A stretch of 64,000 nucleotides of DNA from Cycas panzhihuaensis (GCA_023213395.1 CM041465.1:81599741-81663740), one strand, 5' to 3'; counted from the first letter of the stretch, positions 1 through 11,480 are shown. Numbers and translations: made by a program. The notes: generated by a model not told the origin, from the letters alone.

Positions 1-667
1 TTAGGCTTACTTAGGTGTTTTTGGGCAAACTTTGCCATAAAAGCTAAACCCCTCACTAACTTATTGAAGAAGGGGGCTCTTTTTGTGTACTCTCTAAAGG
101 CCTAGGAAGCTTTCAAAGAACTCAAAAGAGCCTTGGATTCCGCCCTAATCTTGGTGTCTGCCCCCTTCTATTGATCCTTTATCCTTTATACTTCAGCTAT
201 TGATGAGTCCTTAGGGGCTATGCTCATCCAAGAGGATGAATCAAGAACTAAGAGGGCCATCTACTTTATCAGTCACACCTTAGTTGCTGCTGAGCTTAAC
301 TACTCCCCTACCGAAAGGAAATATCTTGCCTTATTGCATGCCACCAAGAAATTCAAGAATTACCATGTGATTATTCAATCCAATCCCTTGAGGTACCTCT
401 TAACCTAATCTAATCTGACAGGTAGGATTGGTAAGTGGGACAACCTCCTTCAAGAATTCAACCTCCAAATCATTAATAGGAAGTCAAAGAAAGGGATGGT
501 GGTTGCCGAACAATTAGCTGATGCCCCCATCCCTAACTCTTCGAATGTTCCTATTGATGATTCTTTACCAAATGAGCCTATCTTTTCCATTCAAAACTCA
601 TCTGCGCATCCATTGAGTGATAGTGAATGATATAGGGACATTGTATGATACCTCACTGAGCAGTATT
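1..667 (+). pseudogene. Tat-lineage Ty3/gypsy pol fragment (end of RT, RNase H)
   Basis: Translation gives the end of a reverse transcriptase and a gypsy-type RNase H: DESLGAML near 200-225, AELNYSPTERKYLALLHAT near 285-345 and NPLRYLLT before an in-frame TAA at 406-408. Past that stop the frame continues into the RNase H to integrase linker (KSKKGMVVAEQLADAP). The fragment starts at the window edge and stops at about 667, where unrelated AT-rich DNA begins. It is almost identical, in inverted orientation, to 28181-28844, so it belongs to the family-B subfamily. It is a dead fragment; no integrase follows. Confidence 0.85.
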
Positions 668-2032
668 AGGTCCATATAAAATAACAACCATCTACCAAAA
701 TACATGGGTAACTAACCTTTATAATCATTAATTCTATAGGTAATTATTTCAAATACATGGTTCATCATCTTTTAAAATGTTTATTATAAAAGTAGCATAA
801 TCTCGCCTCTTATGTATGAGTTAGAACAACATAATTTAGTATGATGTATAAGAGTAGCTTATAAAATATTTACTTACCTCTTATGAATAAGATTTCTTTT
901 ATATGCTTCCTCACTTGTACACTTTTGTAGCTTCATTTTAGTAGCTATTAATCACTTATCATCAATAAATATTCATATAAAATATATTAACTTTAGAAAT
1001 AAGATAAACTACTTGTGTAAGACAAGTTAGCTATGATAAAGTAATATAGAAAATATGTTTCTATACCTCTTTTCATATATAGTTAGTCAAAATTTCCACT
1101 ACAAAACATTTTTTATCTTTCAAGTGGATAACCTCAACAACTGAATATTAGTTTGAAAAAATTAATAGTTTTTTGATATGCTAAATAAACAATCATATGA
1201 GACTACTCTTCTTGTCTAATAAAATAAGCATAATTCTCTCAATAATTTCTTATCTTTATAACATCAAACAAATAAATTAGGCCCTTTAACAAAATCAAGT
1301 AGTATCATTATTCTTCAGAAATAGTGTCATTGCCATTCATTTATTTAAAAAGTTATTTAAACTAGGTGATTTATTTATTTGTTTAATGTAACTCTTCAGT
1401 AAACTAAATGAATAAATTACAAGGGGGTTTTTGCATATTCAACATATCAATAATATTCTTATATCAATATTTTAACAAATATATCCCACTTTATGTATTT
1501 TTTATGTGATTTGAGCTTTCAAATATCATAAATAAACCTTATCACTTTTAAATGAATCTTCTTTTTTCTTTCTTTATCAATAAAAAATAGCATCATCATG
1601 TTAGAAGCCCTTGAAAATATCAAACTATCTAATATTTTTTCTTAAAAATGTCATAAAATATATCTTTTATGAGGTTAAGAGAACTTTGATCAACTTTACC
1701 CTTTAACATTTCTATTATATACTATCTAAAATGTTCCTAAGGACCATTTATTTCAATCATCTTCAAATTATTTTTTCAACATAACTGATGACACTTAATT
1801 CTGATATTCCAATGAGAAGTTATAGTTCAAAATGTGCCAATATATCATACATTCCATGCAATCTTTAACAAATTCAATTTGGGATACTAAATTTAATTTA
1901 ATTTAATTTATAATTTATAAATTTATAAAAAGTATCTAATCTAATTTAATTCAATTTAGAATCTGTTGCTTAATGAAGTAGCCCCAAGTCATGCTTATTT
2001 CTCTATATGACCACTAACTGACTATCAGGGGG
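668..2032. other. AT-rich non-coding stretch
   Basis: No reading frame or RNA gene is recognisable. Composition is strongly AT-rich, with short A/T motifs such as repeated TTTAATTTAA near 1890-1930. It separates the pol fragment at the left edge from a copia-type LTR. A short G-run (2027-2032) touches that LTR and could be a polypurine tract. Origin unknown; it may be old intergenic DNA or the eroded interior of an element. Confidence 0.5.
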
Positions 2033-2349
2033 TGTTAGAGTGATATTGTATCAGTTAATGACTAATGTAAATATGGTGACATATTATATAAATATATGAT
2101 ATAATAGTGAGTCGATAGACATAATTCAAATATTATTATTTGAGGCATTTATGATCTATAAATAAAGATCAAAGTCCATTATAATATTATATGTAGATTT
2201 GTCAAAATGTAATAATATAATCTGTGGTGGGTTTTTCCTCAAAGGGTTCCCACGTTAAATCTATTATCCAATGTGTGCTTGTTCTGTTCCAATCTTTTGT
2301 GTACATAAATAGTCATGTGCATTGTCTATCTATTTAGTGTTTTCTAACA
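2033..2349 (+). repeat. Copia-type LTR, 317 bp
   Basis: The segment starts TGTTAGA and ends TCTAACA, a perfect 7-base terminal inverted repeat with the TG...CA ends of an LTR. Immediately downstream lies TGGTATTAGAG, close to the initiator-Met tRNA primer-binding site used by many Ty1/copia elements. Immediately upstream is AGGGGG, which resembles a polypurine tract. The flanking five bases (GGGGG and TGGTA) do not match, so this is not a simple solo LTR. No second copy of this LTR occurs in the window. Confidence 0.7.
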
Positions 2350-2360
2350 TGGTATTAGAG
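2350..2360 (+). other. Primer-binding site of the copia-type LTR
   Basis: TGGTATTAGAG abuts the LTR end. It matches the initiator-Met complementary primer site TGGTATCAGAG at 10 of 11 positions and sets the LTR orientation as plus. Confidence 0.6.
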
Positions 2361-3602
2361 AAGATGGTCATGCATAAGTAGGCAAATGTTAGGTAGATCA
2401 TTCAATTATTTATTACTGGGTAATGTTGATTCACCCTTTGAAGATCATCTTATCTAACAATTGAAAGAGTAGCCATGGAGGTGCAGTGATCACATGTAGA
2501 TCCTAGTGCCTTTTATTATCTACTTTACAAGGATTTGATGGTCTTTGAAGGTGTGCAAAGGACTAAAAGATACCATTTTATTTTGTACAAGTCTTTGGGT
2601 GTGAAGTGAAGGTTAGTATACCCTATTTATGAATGTGTAGCCCTTAGTTACTCTATTGCCAGTCATTGATGTCTCTAGTTTGAACCTATAAAAGGTGTCA
2701 AATCTATCTATCCTTGTTATCACTAAGTTTAAAGTGAATTAGTGAAGTGCGCATAACTAGTGTTGGGCAAACGTCACTAGCGAGAGCAAAAGAATATAGA
2801 CATAAGGAGTTTATATTACAATACATTATTTGTATGTATTCAATCTTAACTAGATCACATATCACTGTGGAGGTTAGAGATTGCTAATCATTAAAGATCA
2901 TCATAAGAGGTTGATGCAATTGTTTAAATCTTGTAAATTACAAGTGCAAAAGATATAGTTCTAATAGTTACAAATGTAATGAATATATGAGGAAGCACTA
3001 CATGATATATATGGTGTTTGCAAAGTGTTATATGAAGAGCTGCATATATATTATGACTTAAATTAAGATGCCTATGCTTGATTTAATCAAATCATTATAG
3101 AGATTTAACAATCACATGAATATGATTTCCAGGTCACTCACCATAAACATTTCTGGCCTAAATAAAGGTATTTTGTATATTTATTTAATTTGCCTGTCTG
3201 TTTGATACATTTCTTCATTGTCATTCAATGAAGTTTAGCATCAATATTCTATTGAATATATTGATTGCCCATGTTTAAATATTTAATCAATCACACATCT
3301 GTATAATTACAAAGTCATGTTAATATATTATATCACCTTTGGTTTTAATAATGTTGCTTGAGTAATATTGTATTAATCTCATTGAATTAAATAGTACATG
3401 GTATCATTTTCATTTATTTGGCATATTTATATAGTTGATTGTCACTACACAATATACTCTACAAGGTGCTTATGCATATTTGGTTAATTGCCATTTTGAT
3501 GTATATCAATGCTCGGTTAATATCAATATCATTTGAGATATTTTGATATCTCTTTTTTTTTAATATTTTGATATCACTTTTATTTAATGTTTTATTAAGC
3601 AC

Positions 3603-3641
<39 letters not shown>

Positions 3642-3667
3642 CAACCTTTGAATTATAAAGTATTTGG
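2361..3667. other. AT-rich degenerate DNA downstream of the copia-type LTR
   Basis: If the LTR at 2033-2349 were a 5' LTR this would be its interior, but no gag or pol motif could be read in any frame. It contains a simple TA repeat near its right end and stops at about 3667, where Tat gag homology begins abruptly. Confidence 0.45.
3605..3637. repeat. (TA)n microsatellite
   Basis: An uninterrupted TA dinucleotide run of about 16 units lies in AT-rich DNA shortly before the left edge of the Tat element. Its length is likely to be variable. Confidence 0.9.
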
Positions 3668-4348
3668 TGAGATTTTTATAAATGCCCTTTGCCCTGAAGT
3701 CCACATTGACATCCTTAAGATGAGGGCGACTACATGCGACTCTTCCAGAGCCAAGTGTTTGGCTCTTAAGGCCATTAAGATTTAGGTGGGTCTCAAGAAG
3801 CCTATTAGGTCCTCATAATGATGTGAGGCATCTCCTCTATCTCGTGATAGAAAAACCCAATAGCCTCCTAGGTCTCCATCTCATCTGACAAAGAAGACCT
3901 TAGACCCCTTAACTTTTGCTATACATTCTTTTGAATGTACCATGAAGGAGCTTAAACTCTAAGCCCCTTCATCACCCACTTCTCACAAACCAGTCCACTA
4001 AGCTTCTCGACCCACACCCCTAAGGGTAGTAATACCTAGTCTTCTTAAATGAGAAAGCGGGATTCCTCCTTAGGGAGGAAGTGGTGTTCCATCTATAGGG
4101 AATACTTTCATGAAGCTACCCTACAACGTGACTCCTCCTCTAAATGGGCATCTAGGCCCAACCTAGATGATGAACGAGATCACAACACTCAATAAAAAGA
4201 TAATTGAAACATAGGAAGATCCCCAAACCCTTGCCCCATATAAACTAAAGGGAAGGGTATAAGAAACTCTTATTTTTCTTCTGGTTCTCCTAACCACCAA
4301 ACTCCTTCGCCTTCTCAATCTCAAAACAAGGGAAAGAGAGTCATTCAA
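3668..4348 (+). pseudogene. gag fragment (capsid end and degenerate zinc knuckle)
   Basis: The frame aligns with the complete copy at about 33830-34550: a stretch near 3680-3760 corresponds to the capsid C-terminus (ALRPEVHVEVLKMGATTCD in the complete copy). The zinc knuckle, C-X2-H-X4-H-X4-C in the complete copy, is degraded here near 4088-4135: the first His is Tyr. Several in-frame stops are present. Gag would package element RNA in virus-like particles in the cytoplasm; this copy cannot. Confidence 0.7.
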
Positions 4349-5487
4349 ATGCTTGAGACCACATTGTTATATGCCTTAACTTGGTCCCAAGCAGCTAAAG
4401 AGGCAACTAGTACCTCTTTTTCCACTCCTCATCTTAATCCTCCTCTGGAAGTCCCTCATCCAGAAATCCTTATGCTTCCCAAGACCATTATTATGCACCC
4501 CAGTCATTACAATTTTCAAACGACACTTCCCCAACCTACTGCAAAGGGGAAGCCCTTCTCCATCATCGACAAGCTTCACACCGTAGCTATGGGGATGTCC
4601 ATGATGGACGTCTTGAGAAGCTGTCCTGAGCAACACGCTTCCCTCTTACAGACTTTGGGTTTAGCCAATGCCTTGGGTGTTGCCCCAAGCTACGAACCCA
4701 TCATCTCTTTCAATCCTAAGGATCTCCCCCTATCCTATGAAAGGGAACGCCAATGACACTACCCCTTTACCATAACCATAGATACACTTGAATGCACCCT
4801 TCGAAGTACCGTTGTAGATAATGGTTCTTCTGTCAATGCCATACCCTTGCGCATCATGTAAGAGCTTGGTATATCGGCCCTCGAGCCAGTCCCATGGCGG
4901 TATCAAGGCTATGATGGTAGTGAAAAGACACCGTTGAGGCCAGTTTCTATTCCTCTCACTCCCAGGGATAAAACTATCCTTACCAACATTGTAGTACTTG
5001 TTGTAGATATGGACTACAACCTCTTATTGGGATGCCCATGGCCTGACCAAATAAGAGTCGTGTTCTCATCCGAATAGAGGCAACTTAAGTTCATCCATGA
5101 GGGACGAATGAGGGCTATCCCCCAGGAGCCTGCTCCCATAAAACAACCCCATCATCTTTTTCAAGCGGTTTGTGACTAGGTGAAGGGTGATAAGGGCCCT
5201 TCCTCCCATGCCTCCACTTGTTCTATCAACATTCCTGGTTTGCCTTGCGTAGAAGAAGGCCCTTCTCCTTCTTCCCTGAATATTATCTATTTCACCCCTA
5301 TTGGTGTAGGGAATTATGGGTGCTTCACTGTGCTTAGCGACAATGAGCCTGATGGTGAAGATGAGGAGCTCCCTCATCCCATATCCCTTGTAAACATGAG
5401 TAGGGAACACTCTCTCTACTTTAGGTCCCGACCTGGAACCTCTTCCATCAAGGATTCTAGTCATCCTCTTGATTCACACATCATTGA
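4349..5487 (+). pseudogene. gag-protease linker and aspartic protease
   Basis: A 135-codon open stretch (4349-4756) matches 34568-34852 plus the following bases of the complete copy. After a TGA (probably from TGG) the frame continues into a retroviral-type aspartic protease: VVDNGSSVNAIPL at about 4811-4850, with the catalytic Asp codon at 4817-4819, and later YNLLLGCPW. A second open stretch (5180-5487) is the acidic, Ser/Pro-rich linker before RT. This copy keeps the protease Asp that the younger complete copy has lost. The reading is cut at 5487 by the copia insertion. Confidence 0.75.
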
Positions 5488-5696
5488 TGTTGGAAAATCG
5501 ACCTGCAATAAGATATTGGCAAATAGAATAGAACACCTCCACAGGATTAAACGGTATCCTTAAGGTACCTCAAATTATATGATACAACAACATTCAATAT
5601 GATACACTATATTGTGTATTTATAATATAAGTCATGATGGAAGAGTAGGACCCACTTGCATGTGGGATAAATCAAATGTGCATTAATATTCCAACA
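5488..5696 (-). repeat. 3' LTR of the small copia element
   Basis: 209 bp, TGTTGG...CCAACA, aligning with 8245-8465 apart from a short gap (the other LTR has an extra segment near 8337-8352) and scattered substitutions. Confidence 0.9.
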
Positions 5697-5707
5697 CTCC
5701 CCCTTAA
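5697..5707 (-). other. Polypurine tract of the small copia element
   Basis: Read on the minus strand this is TTAAGGGGGAG directly next to the 3' LTR, where plus-strand priming is expected in copia elements. It confirms the minus orientation. Confidence 0.8.
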
Positions 5708-6022
5708 TGCACATTTGGATCATTTGTACTTCTAACGCCTTGTCCTTGGAAGTGTCTCGAAAATGATGTCTTCAACTTGATCCTTATCTTCAAACTTGTC
5801 ATGATGTCTTTGCTGTAGAATGATGTCTTCATCTTGATTTGCGTCTTCAATTATGTACTAATGTCTTTGTAGGATGATGTCCTCAACTTGATTTTTGTCT
5901 TCAATCATGTAGTGATGATGTTGATGTAGCAACTCTAGCAAGTGAAAATCATGATTCTTTATTGTGCCTGGTCTAGTTTGATTTTGATGTAGATCCTGTA
6001 AATAACCATATTCAATCACAAC

Positions 6023-6340
6023 TTACTTGTCATCATTATCTTGTATAAACCTTTGAACACTATGTACAACAGTGATTTCTTCAACCTTAGGAGTGGAGTC
6101 TTTATCAACTTGCATACTCTTTGAACTTGAAACAATGCTCAAAGAAGAAATATCATTCAAACTTGAATCAATACTCAAAGTAGGAATATCATCAATATAA
6201 GACTCATCCTTTACAGAACCATCGGATTCATATTCAATCTCTCTTAAAATCATGGTGTCATTTATATAAACGTTTATCAACTCATCACTTTCAATGTCTT
6301 CATTAGTAGTTGTAGTCTCATCAATACATTCAACCATCAT
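6023..6340 (-). CDS. Acidic hypothetical protein of the small copia element
   Basis: A 105-residue ORF rich in Asp, Glu, Ser and Ile (repeated IDSSLNDISSLSI-type segments). It lies downstream of the gag-like ORF on the minus strand and may be the C-terminal part of the same gag protein, separated by decay. No zinc knuckle or other named domain is recognisable. It could also be a chance ORF. Confidence 0.4.
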   Translation of the reverse strand: MMVECIDETTTTNEDIESDELINVYINDTMILREIEYESDGSVKDESYIDDIPTLSIDSSLNDISSLSIVSSSKSMQVDKDSTPKVEEITVVHSVQRFIQDNDDK

Positions 6341-6488
6341 TTCTTTACATTCAGTAGAAGTTACTCATACATTCTTCATCCTGACATATCGTTTCATTAG
6401 TGTTGATGATATTTTCTTCATTCATTGTACCTGTACCATAACTAGCCTTAATTGCCTTTTCAATCATTCGTTGTGTCTCTTCAGGAGT

Positions 6489-6899
6489 CTATTCAAATAC
6501 TTCCCTTAGAAAATCCCAAGCTTCTTTAGCATTACTTATATATAGAATCATAGGAATGACAAAATGGAATTTGGAAGGAAGATCAACCTTATTAAATGCA
6601 GTACGAATCATAATGAATGATTTTCTATCTTTCTTATGAAGCATTTCCTTTTCTTCTTCATCATTAGGGATATCATATTCATCAGTAACAATCTTCCACA
6701 AACCTCTAGCTATGAATAGACATCTCATTTTAATTGTCCAAAAGAAGTAGTCTCCACCATTGCACTTAGGTATTGGAAGAAATGAATCCTTCAAGTAATA
6801 TTCATTTGTTTTAGGAACATACATAACCACATCATTCTCTTCCATGATTATAAATGCCATCTCTAAATAATGTGTCCCTTTTTCAATCAACAAACTCAC
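6489..6899 (-). CDS. Copia gag-like protein (DUF4219/UBN2 type)
   Basis: 136 residues. After a short N-terminus comes a patch typical of plant copia gag: CNGGDYFFWTIKMRCLF, then GLWKIV near the middle and NAKEAWDFLREVFE at the end, matching the usual pattern (N-Y-x-x-W-x-x-x-M; GLW-x-x-V; AKEAWD-x-L). The ORF ends at a TAG that looks mutational, because the same frame continues for about 45 codons with TPEETQRMIEKAI, a typical continuation. It would supply capsid protein; no pol follows. Confidence 0.6.
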   Translation of the reverse strand: MSLLIEKGTHYLEMAFIIMEENDVVMYVPKTNEYYLKDSFLPIPKCNGGDYFFWTIKMRCLFIARGLWKIVTDEYDIPNDEEEKEMLHKKDRKSFIMIRTAFNKVDLPSKFHFVIPMILYISNAKEAWDFLREVFE

Positions 6900-8232
6900 T
6901 TAACATTGGTAACTTGCTCATTAATCATACTCACCAAATTCTCTCATATCTCATATCTTTCACATCATTGACTCTATCCTCACATCATTGCCTTTCACAT
7001 ATCACCAACCAGCCATGTAGAATCCAAACACTCCATCAAATGAATGCCTCATAAATCTCACAATGATCATACATGTCATGTGTCGCTACCAAGACACACA
7101 CTTTACTTGATTGTCCAAAACATACAACTCATGCCATTACACTATTTAATAATTTTCCTTCCTTGCAACTCAGGTATCTTCAACAAGAAACTCATCCTTC
7201 TTTGCCCATTCAATCAACTAGAACACATCATCAAACATCCCTAATCTCATCCTCAAAACATACCCAATAATTGCCTAATCTTGTCATGTTAACCTCACAT
7301 GCAACAAGCATCTCATCACCTCATATCATTATCTTTCTTGCCCTCAAATTAGTCTTATCATTCCCATAAAGTCCCTTCATATAAATCATATTCCAGGGAG
7401 CACTAAATCACCATATTCCACCCAACTCATTCATACAAACACATGCAACGTCGCTTCATCACCATACTATGTCATCATCACAGTGGCTCTCTCATATGAA
7501 CACATGTAAGAAGGCAGTTAATTTTCCATTAAATAATCACCATCATACACTTCAAATCACCAATAGAGTGCCAAATGTCACTACTTTGTAACCAATTAAG
7601 AGTACAAAACACTTATATCACCTCATTGCCATTGCCTCATTCATGTCACCATATCAATATGAAACCCTTAAATTCCCAAAAACTTATTTTTGAAAAAAAG
7701 TATAGCTCAAAAATACATGAAATATAGATGGAAATGATAGCATTTGAAATACGATTCCAATGGTTCAGACAAAATTGAATTCTGATATCTAGATCAAAAG
7801 TTATGCTCCTTTTAAGAATTTCACAATTAGGGTTTTTAAGGGCTGTAATAGTACCTTCTGATAAACTGCTAATATTTTTTTATTTTAAACTCTGATGAAC
7901 CTCAAACCACTTCCATTAGAAAAAGAATTAAAAAATGCATAGAATCAAAAACACTTGAGGTCATTTGGATACCTATAGCTAAAATTATGGCTCTTTGAAG
8001 TTGAGGTTGCAAATCTATCCCAAAAATATGATGACGGAAAAATAGCAGGCTGAAATTAATTTTGCTATAATTTTCACATTTTCACCCCAAAATCTATAGC
8101 ACAACCACTCAAATTTTATAGAACGAACTATTTTGTCTCAATTTCGCCATTACTTTTCAGAAATTTCAACGTTATGGCACCTCCCAAATCACTGCTCTAA
8201 TACCGAACAAAAACACCTCTCTGAACCTGGGT
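6900..8232 (-). other. Leader of the small copia element
   Basis: About 1.3 kb between the primer site and the gag-like ORF on the minus strand. Short ORFs here show no retroelement motif. It is rich in CA/TC words on the plus strand. It probably holds the untranslated leader and packaging sequence needed by a parasitic element, but no structure was proven. Confidence 0.45.
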
Positions 8233-8244
8233 GCTTTAATACCA
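8233..8244 (-). other. Primer-binding site of the small copia element
   Basis: On the minus strand TGGTATTAAAGC directly follows the 5' LTR, a near match to the initiator-Met site TGGTATCAGAGC. Confidence 0.8.
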
Positions 8245-8465
8245 TGTTGGAAAATAGACCTGTAATAAGATATTGGAAAATAGAATAGAACACCTCCACA
8301 GGATCAAATGGTACCCTTAAGGTACCTTAAATTATATTAACAAAACATCCTTACAACAACATTCAATATGATATACTATATTGTGTATTTATAATACAAG
8401 TCATGATGGAAGAGTAGGACCCACTTGCATGTGGGACAAATCAAATGTGTATTAATATTCCAACA
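8245..8465 (-). repeat. 5' LTR of the small copia element
   Basis: 221 bp, TGTTGG...CCAACA. It is followed by the TSD ATTGA at 8466-8470. Confidence 0.9.
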
Positions 8466-8470
8466 ATTGA

Positions 8471-9140
8471 TTATATCTCTCATGTGATCTTTGGTATCAC
8501 TGCATCTTCTACTCCATTGCCCCCTATAGGTGATGAGGCGAGGGAAACTCTTATCACCTATCATAAGAGGTCACCCTTTGACTCTTCTATAAAGTCCCTT
8601 GAGTATATAGAGTGGTGGGTTAACCACTATGGTCCCATCACTCCTTCTACTCCTCATCTCTCATCTTTTTGAAGTGTGATTGTCTATGGGATAGATTGCT
8701 TCAAGGACGATAAGGCTTTACTAGAGCACCTAGCAAGCTCTGCACCCAATCTCCCTCTTGGTCACCATAGACTGGGTCACCAGAAGATCTTAGCCATTGG
8801 GTCACCTCTAACTAACCCAAACCCATCCTCTTCTTCTTTTCCCCCTCCTATTGACTGAGCCCCCGTTCACTTCAAGGAAGGGAATTCCATGTTCTTGGGG
8901 GCAATCAAAGACATCATCCTTGCTCTTAGTAAAGGCATCAAGGTGGGAGAAAAATGTTCTCTTAAGAAAATAAAGGAGTACACCCTTCTCTTCCAAGAAT
9001 TCTGTGACGCTTTTATATGGGACTACTCTGATATGAAGGGAATAGACACTTCTATTATTACCCACAACCTGACTAACATTCTGGGTGCTCACCCCATGCA
9101 GCAAAATCAATTCCCTCTTCACTGAAAACTTTTAATTGCA
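8471..9140 (+). pseudogene. Protease-RT linker and N-terminal RT lead-in, Tat copy 1
   Basis: Resumes the frame cut by the copia insertion. Short open stretches (8676-8855 and 8889-9122) read DCFKDDKALLEHLA, HRLGHQKILAI and DAFIWDYSDMKG, the last being the segment found just upstream of RT in Tat pol. All three match the complete copy at 35900-36270. Single stops interrupt the frame. Confidence 0.7.
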
Positions 9141-9782
9141 GTGAAGATGGAAGTTGAGAAACTCTTAGATGCGAGGTTAATCACTTCCATCGACTACCCC
9201 AAGTGGGTGTCTAATATCGTTCATATTGTTAAAAAGAATGAGATGATTAGGATATGCATTGACTTTCATGACATCAACAAAACATGTCTTAGGAATGACT
9301 TTTCTCTCCCCTTCATTGATCAAATCATTGATCGAATGACTAGATTTGAATTCATATCCTTAATGGACGACTTCTCAGGATACAACCAAATCCAAATCTC
9401 CCTCGAAAAATGCCATAAAATTGCCTTTACCACTCCATGGGGCACCTTTTCCTATAGGGAAATGCCCTTTGGGATTAAAAATATAGGCGCCACTTATCAA
9501 AGGGCGATGCAATTTATCTTTCACAACCTCATTAACAAAACCCTTAAGGTTTTCATGAATAGCATAATGGGCCTCTCCCTTATTAGGGCTCACCATCCTA
9601 GTGATTTGCGAGCCATCTTCACCCGATGTCGTATATACTATATAAGCCTAAACCCTCTTAAAGATCTATTTGCCGTGATAGCTGGCAAACTCCTTGGTTT
9701 CCTTATTTTGAAATAAGGAATCCAAATCGACCTTGACAAAGTCAGGGCCATCCTTGACATGCCTCCTCCTAAGACCCAACGA
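9141..9782 (+). pseudogene. Reverse transcriptase, Tat copy 1
   Basis: 191 codons are open from 9141 to 9713. Motifs in order: EVEKLLDARLITSIDYPKW, ICIDFHDIN, SLMDDFSGYNQI, MPFGIKNIGATYQRAM, then VFMNSIMG where the catalytic FMDD is expected. Both Asp of that box are changed, so this RT is catalytically dead even where the frame is open. It ends at a TAA after LLGFLILK. Homologous to 36362-36997. Confidence 0.85.
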
Positions 9783-10450
9783 TAAATCAAGTTGTTCTTG
9801 GGTAGATTGGGCTTCCTTAGGCATTTCTTGGTGAACTTCACCATAAACGCAAAACCCCTCACAAACTTGTTGAAGATAGGGGTCCCATTTATTTGGTCTC
9901 CAAAGGCCTAGGATGATTTCAAGGAGCTTAAGAGAGCTCTAGCTTCTACTCTGACTTTGCCCCCCCTCTATTTGATAGGCCCTTCATGATTTATACCATA
10001 GCCACTGATGAATCCTTGGGTGTCATGCTTTCCCAAGAGGATGACTCAAGAACCGAGAGAGCCATTTACTTCATAATTTGCACCCTAGTTGTTGCTGAAC
10101 TTAATTACTTTACTACCAAGAAAGAATACTACTCCTTGGTGAATGCTGCTAAGAAGTTTAGGTATTACTTACTTGGAAACACTACTCGAGTGATCGTTCA
10201 ATCTGATCCCTTGAGGTATCTGCTAACTTGATCTGACCTGGTAAGTAGGACTAGAAAGTGGGACATCCTCCTTTAGGAATTTGATCTCCAAATCATTAAC
10301 AAGAAATTAAAGAAGGGGATGGTGGTTGCTGAACAACGAGCTGACACCCCCATCCCAAACTCTCCTAGTTCTCTTGTTGATGATTCCTTACCTGGTGAAC
10401 CCATTTTTGCTATTTAGAACTCATCCCTCCATCTATTGACTGATAGTAAG
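9783..10450 (+). pseudogene. Gypsy-type RNase H, Tat copy 1
   Basis: Reads ATDESLGVMLSQEDDSR, VVAELNYFTTKKEYYSLV and QSDPLRYLLT (9986-10228), the usual order of a Ty3/gypsy RNase H C-terminal to RT. The frame is interrupted on both sides. It would degrade the RNA of the RNA/DNA hybrid during reverse transcription. Confidence 0.75.
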
Positions 10451-11480
10451 TGGTATGGGGATATTGCGTGATACCTTGCATAGTGGAAGTATCACCCCAA
10501 TGTGAGAAACAAGGTTAGGTTCTATATTTGGGCTACTTCTAGGCAGTACTTCCTCATGGAAGAGGTGTTGTACAAGAGGTCTTTCGATGGGATCCTTCTC
10601 TACTGCATCCATCCTAATGAGGCAGGCTAAATACTTCGTGAATGCCATAATGGCATTTGAAAAGGCCATTTTGGGAGCTAGTCCATGGCCTAAGGGATCC
10701 TTCATATGGGCTATTATTGGCCATCCCTCTTTAAGGACACCCACGCTTATGCCTTTCGATGTTGTCAGTGTCAAGAGCACACCAATGTCATCTATTTTCC
10801 TTTCGAGGCCTTACATCCTGTCATATCTCCATGGCCTTTGTCTTAATGGGGATTAGATCTCATTGGGGCTATAACACTTCCTTCTTTATTGCAACATAAG
10901 TTCATCTTGACTATGATGAAATACTTTACTAAATGAGCTGAAGTGGTCCTCTTATCCTCTACTTCTGGTAAGATGATAGCCAGCGTCTTCTACCAGCATA
11001 TTATTTTCCAATTCAGGGTCCCTAACATCTTGATTACAGATAACAAAACCCCTTTTTGTAATAAGGAAATGGATGCACTTTGTGAGAAATTTAAGATATC
11101 TCATAAAACTCTCTCCCTATTACCCCTAGGCCAATGGCCAAATAGAATCTTTTAACAAAAGCCTTATAAACATCCTAAAGAAAATTATAGCTCAATCTTA
11201 AAAAGATCAGCATCTTTAACTTCCTTATGCCCTATGGGTGTACCACACTTCTATCTGCACTGTTACGAGGATGACCCCATTCTCCCTTATGTACAAAACT
11301 GAGGTAGTCCTCCCATTAGAAGTTGAAATCTCATCCTTGTGAGTTTCTCTTCGGGGTCTCCTTAATGAGGAGTCCTATTGTTAGGCCCGTGTCCTATACC
11401 TTAAAGCCCTAGATGAGAAATGCTTGATTGCATACCAAGTGAATCTTACCTCTAAAGCTAGGGCATGAAAGACATATGAT
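10451..11480 (+). pseudogene. Integrase, Tat copy 1
   Basis: An open stretch at 10943-11152 carries VPNILITDNKTPFCNKEMD, including the second catalytic Asp of the DDE triad. The preceding zinc-binding part and the following Glu region (NRIF and onward) are frameshifted. It aligns with 37640-38898 of the complete copy. Confidence 0.7.

Larger units (their letters stand above)
5488..8465 (-). mobile_element. Small non-autonomous Ty1/copia element (gag-only), 2978 bp
   Basis: Direct LTRs at 5488-5696 and 8245-8465 begin TGTTGG and end CCAACA. The five bases ATTGA occur on both sides (5483-5487 and 8466-8470) as a TSD. On the minus strand the order is 5' LTR (8245-8465), primer site complementary to initiator-Met tRNA, a long leader, two gag-type ORFs, polypurine tract, 3' LTR. 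No integrase, RT or RNase H motif is present in the 2.5-kb interior, so it must have depended on another copia element. It sits in the protease-RT linker of Tat copy 1, which resumes at 8471. Confidence 0.9.

Noticed and set aside
2033-2349. Solo LTR
   Set aside because: The flanking five bases do not match, and primer-site and polypurine-like sequences adjoin it, which a solo LTR at an ordinary site would not have.
3459-3704. ORF 3459-3704 on the minus strand
   Set aside because: Its translation is dominated by the TA microsatellite (Tyr-Ile repeats) and has no other support.
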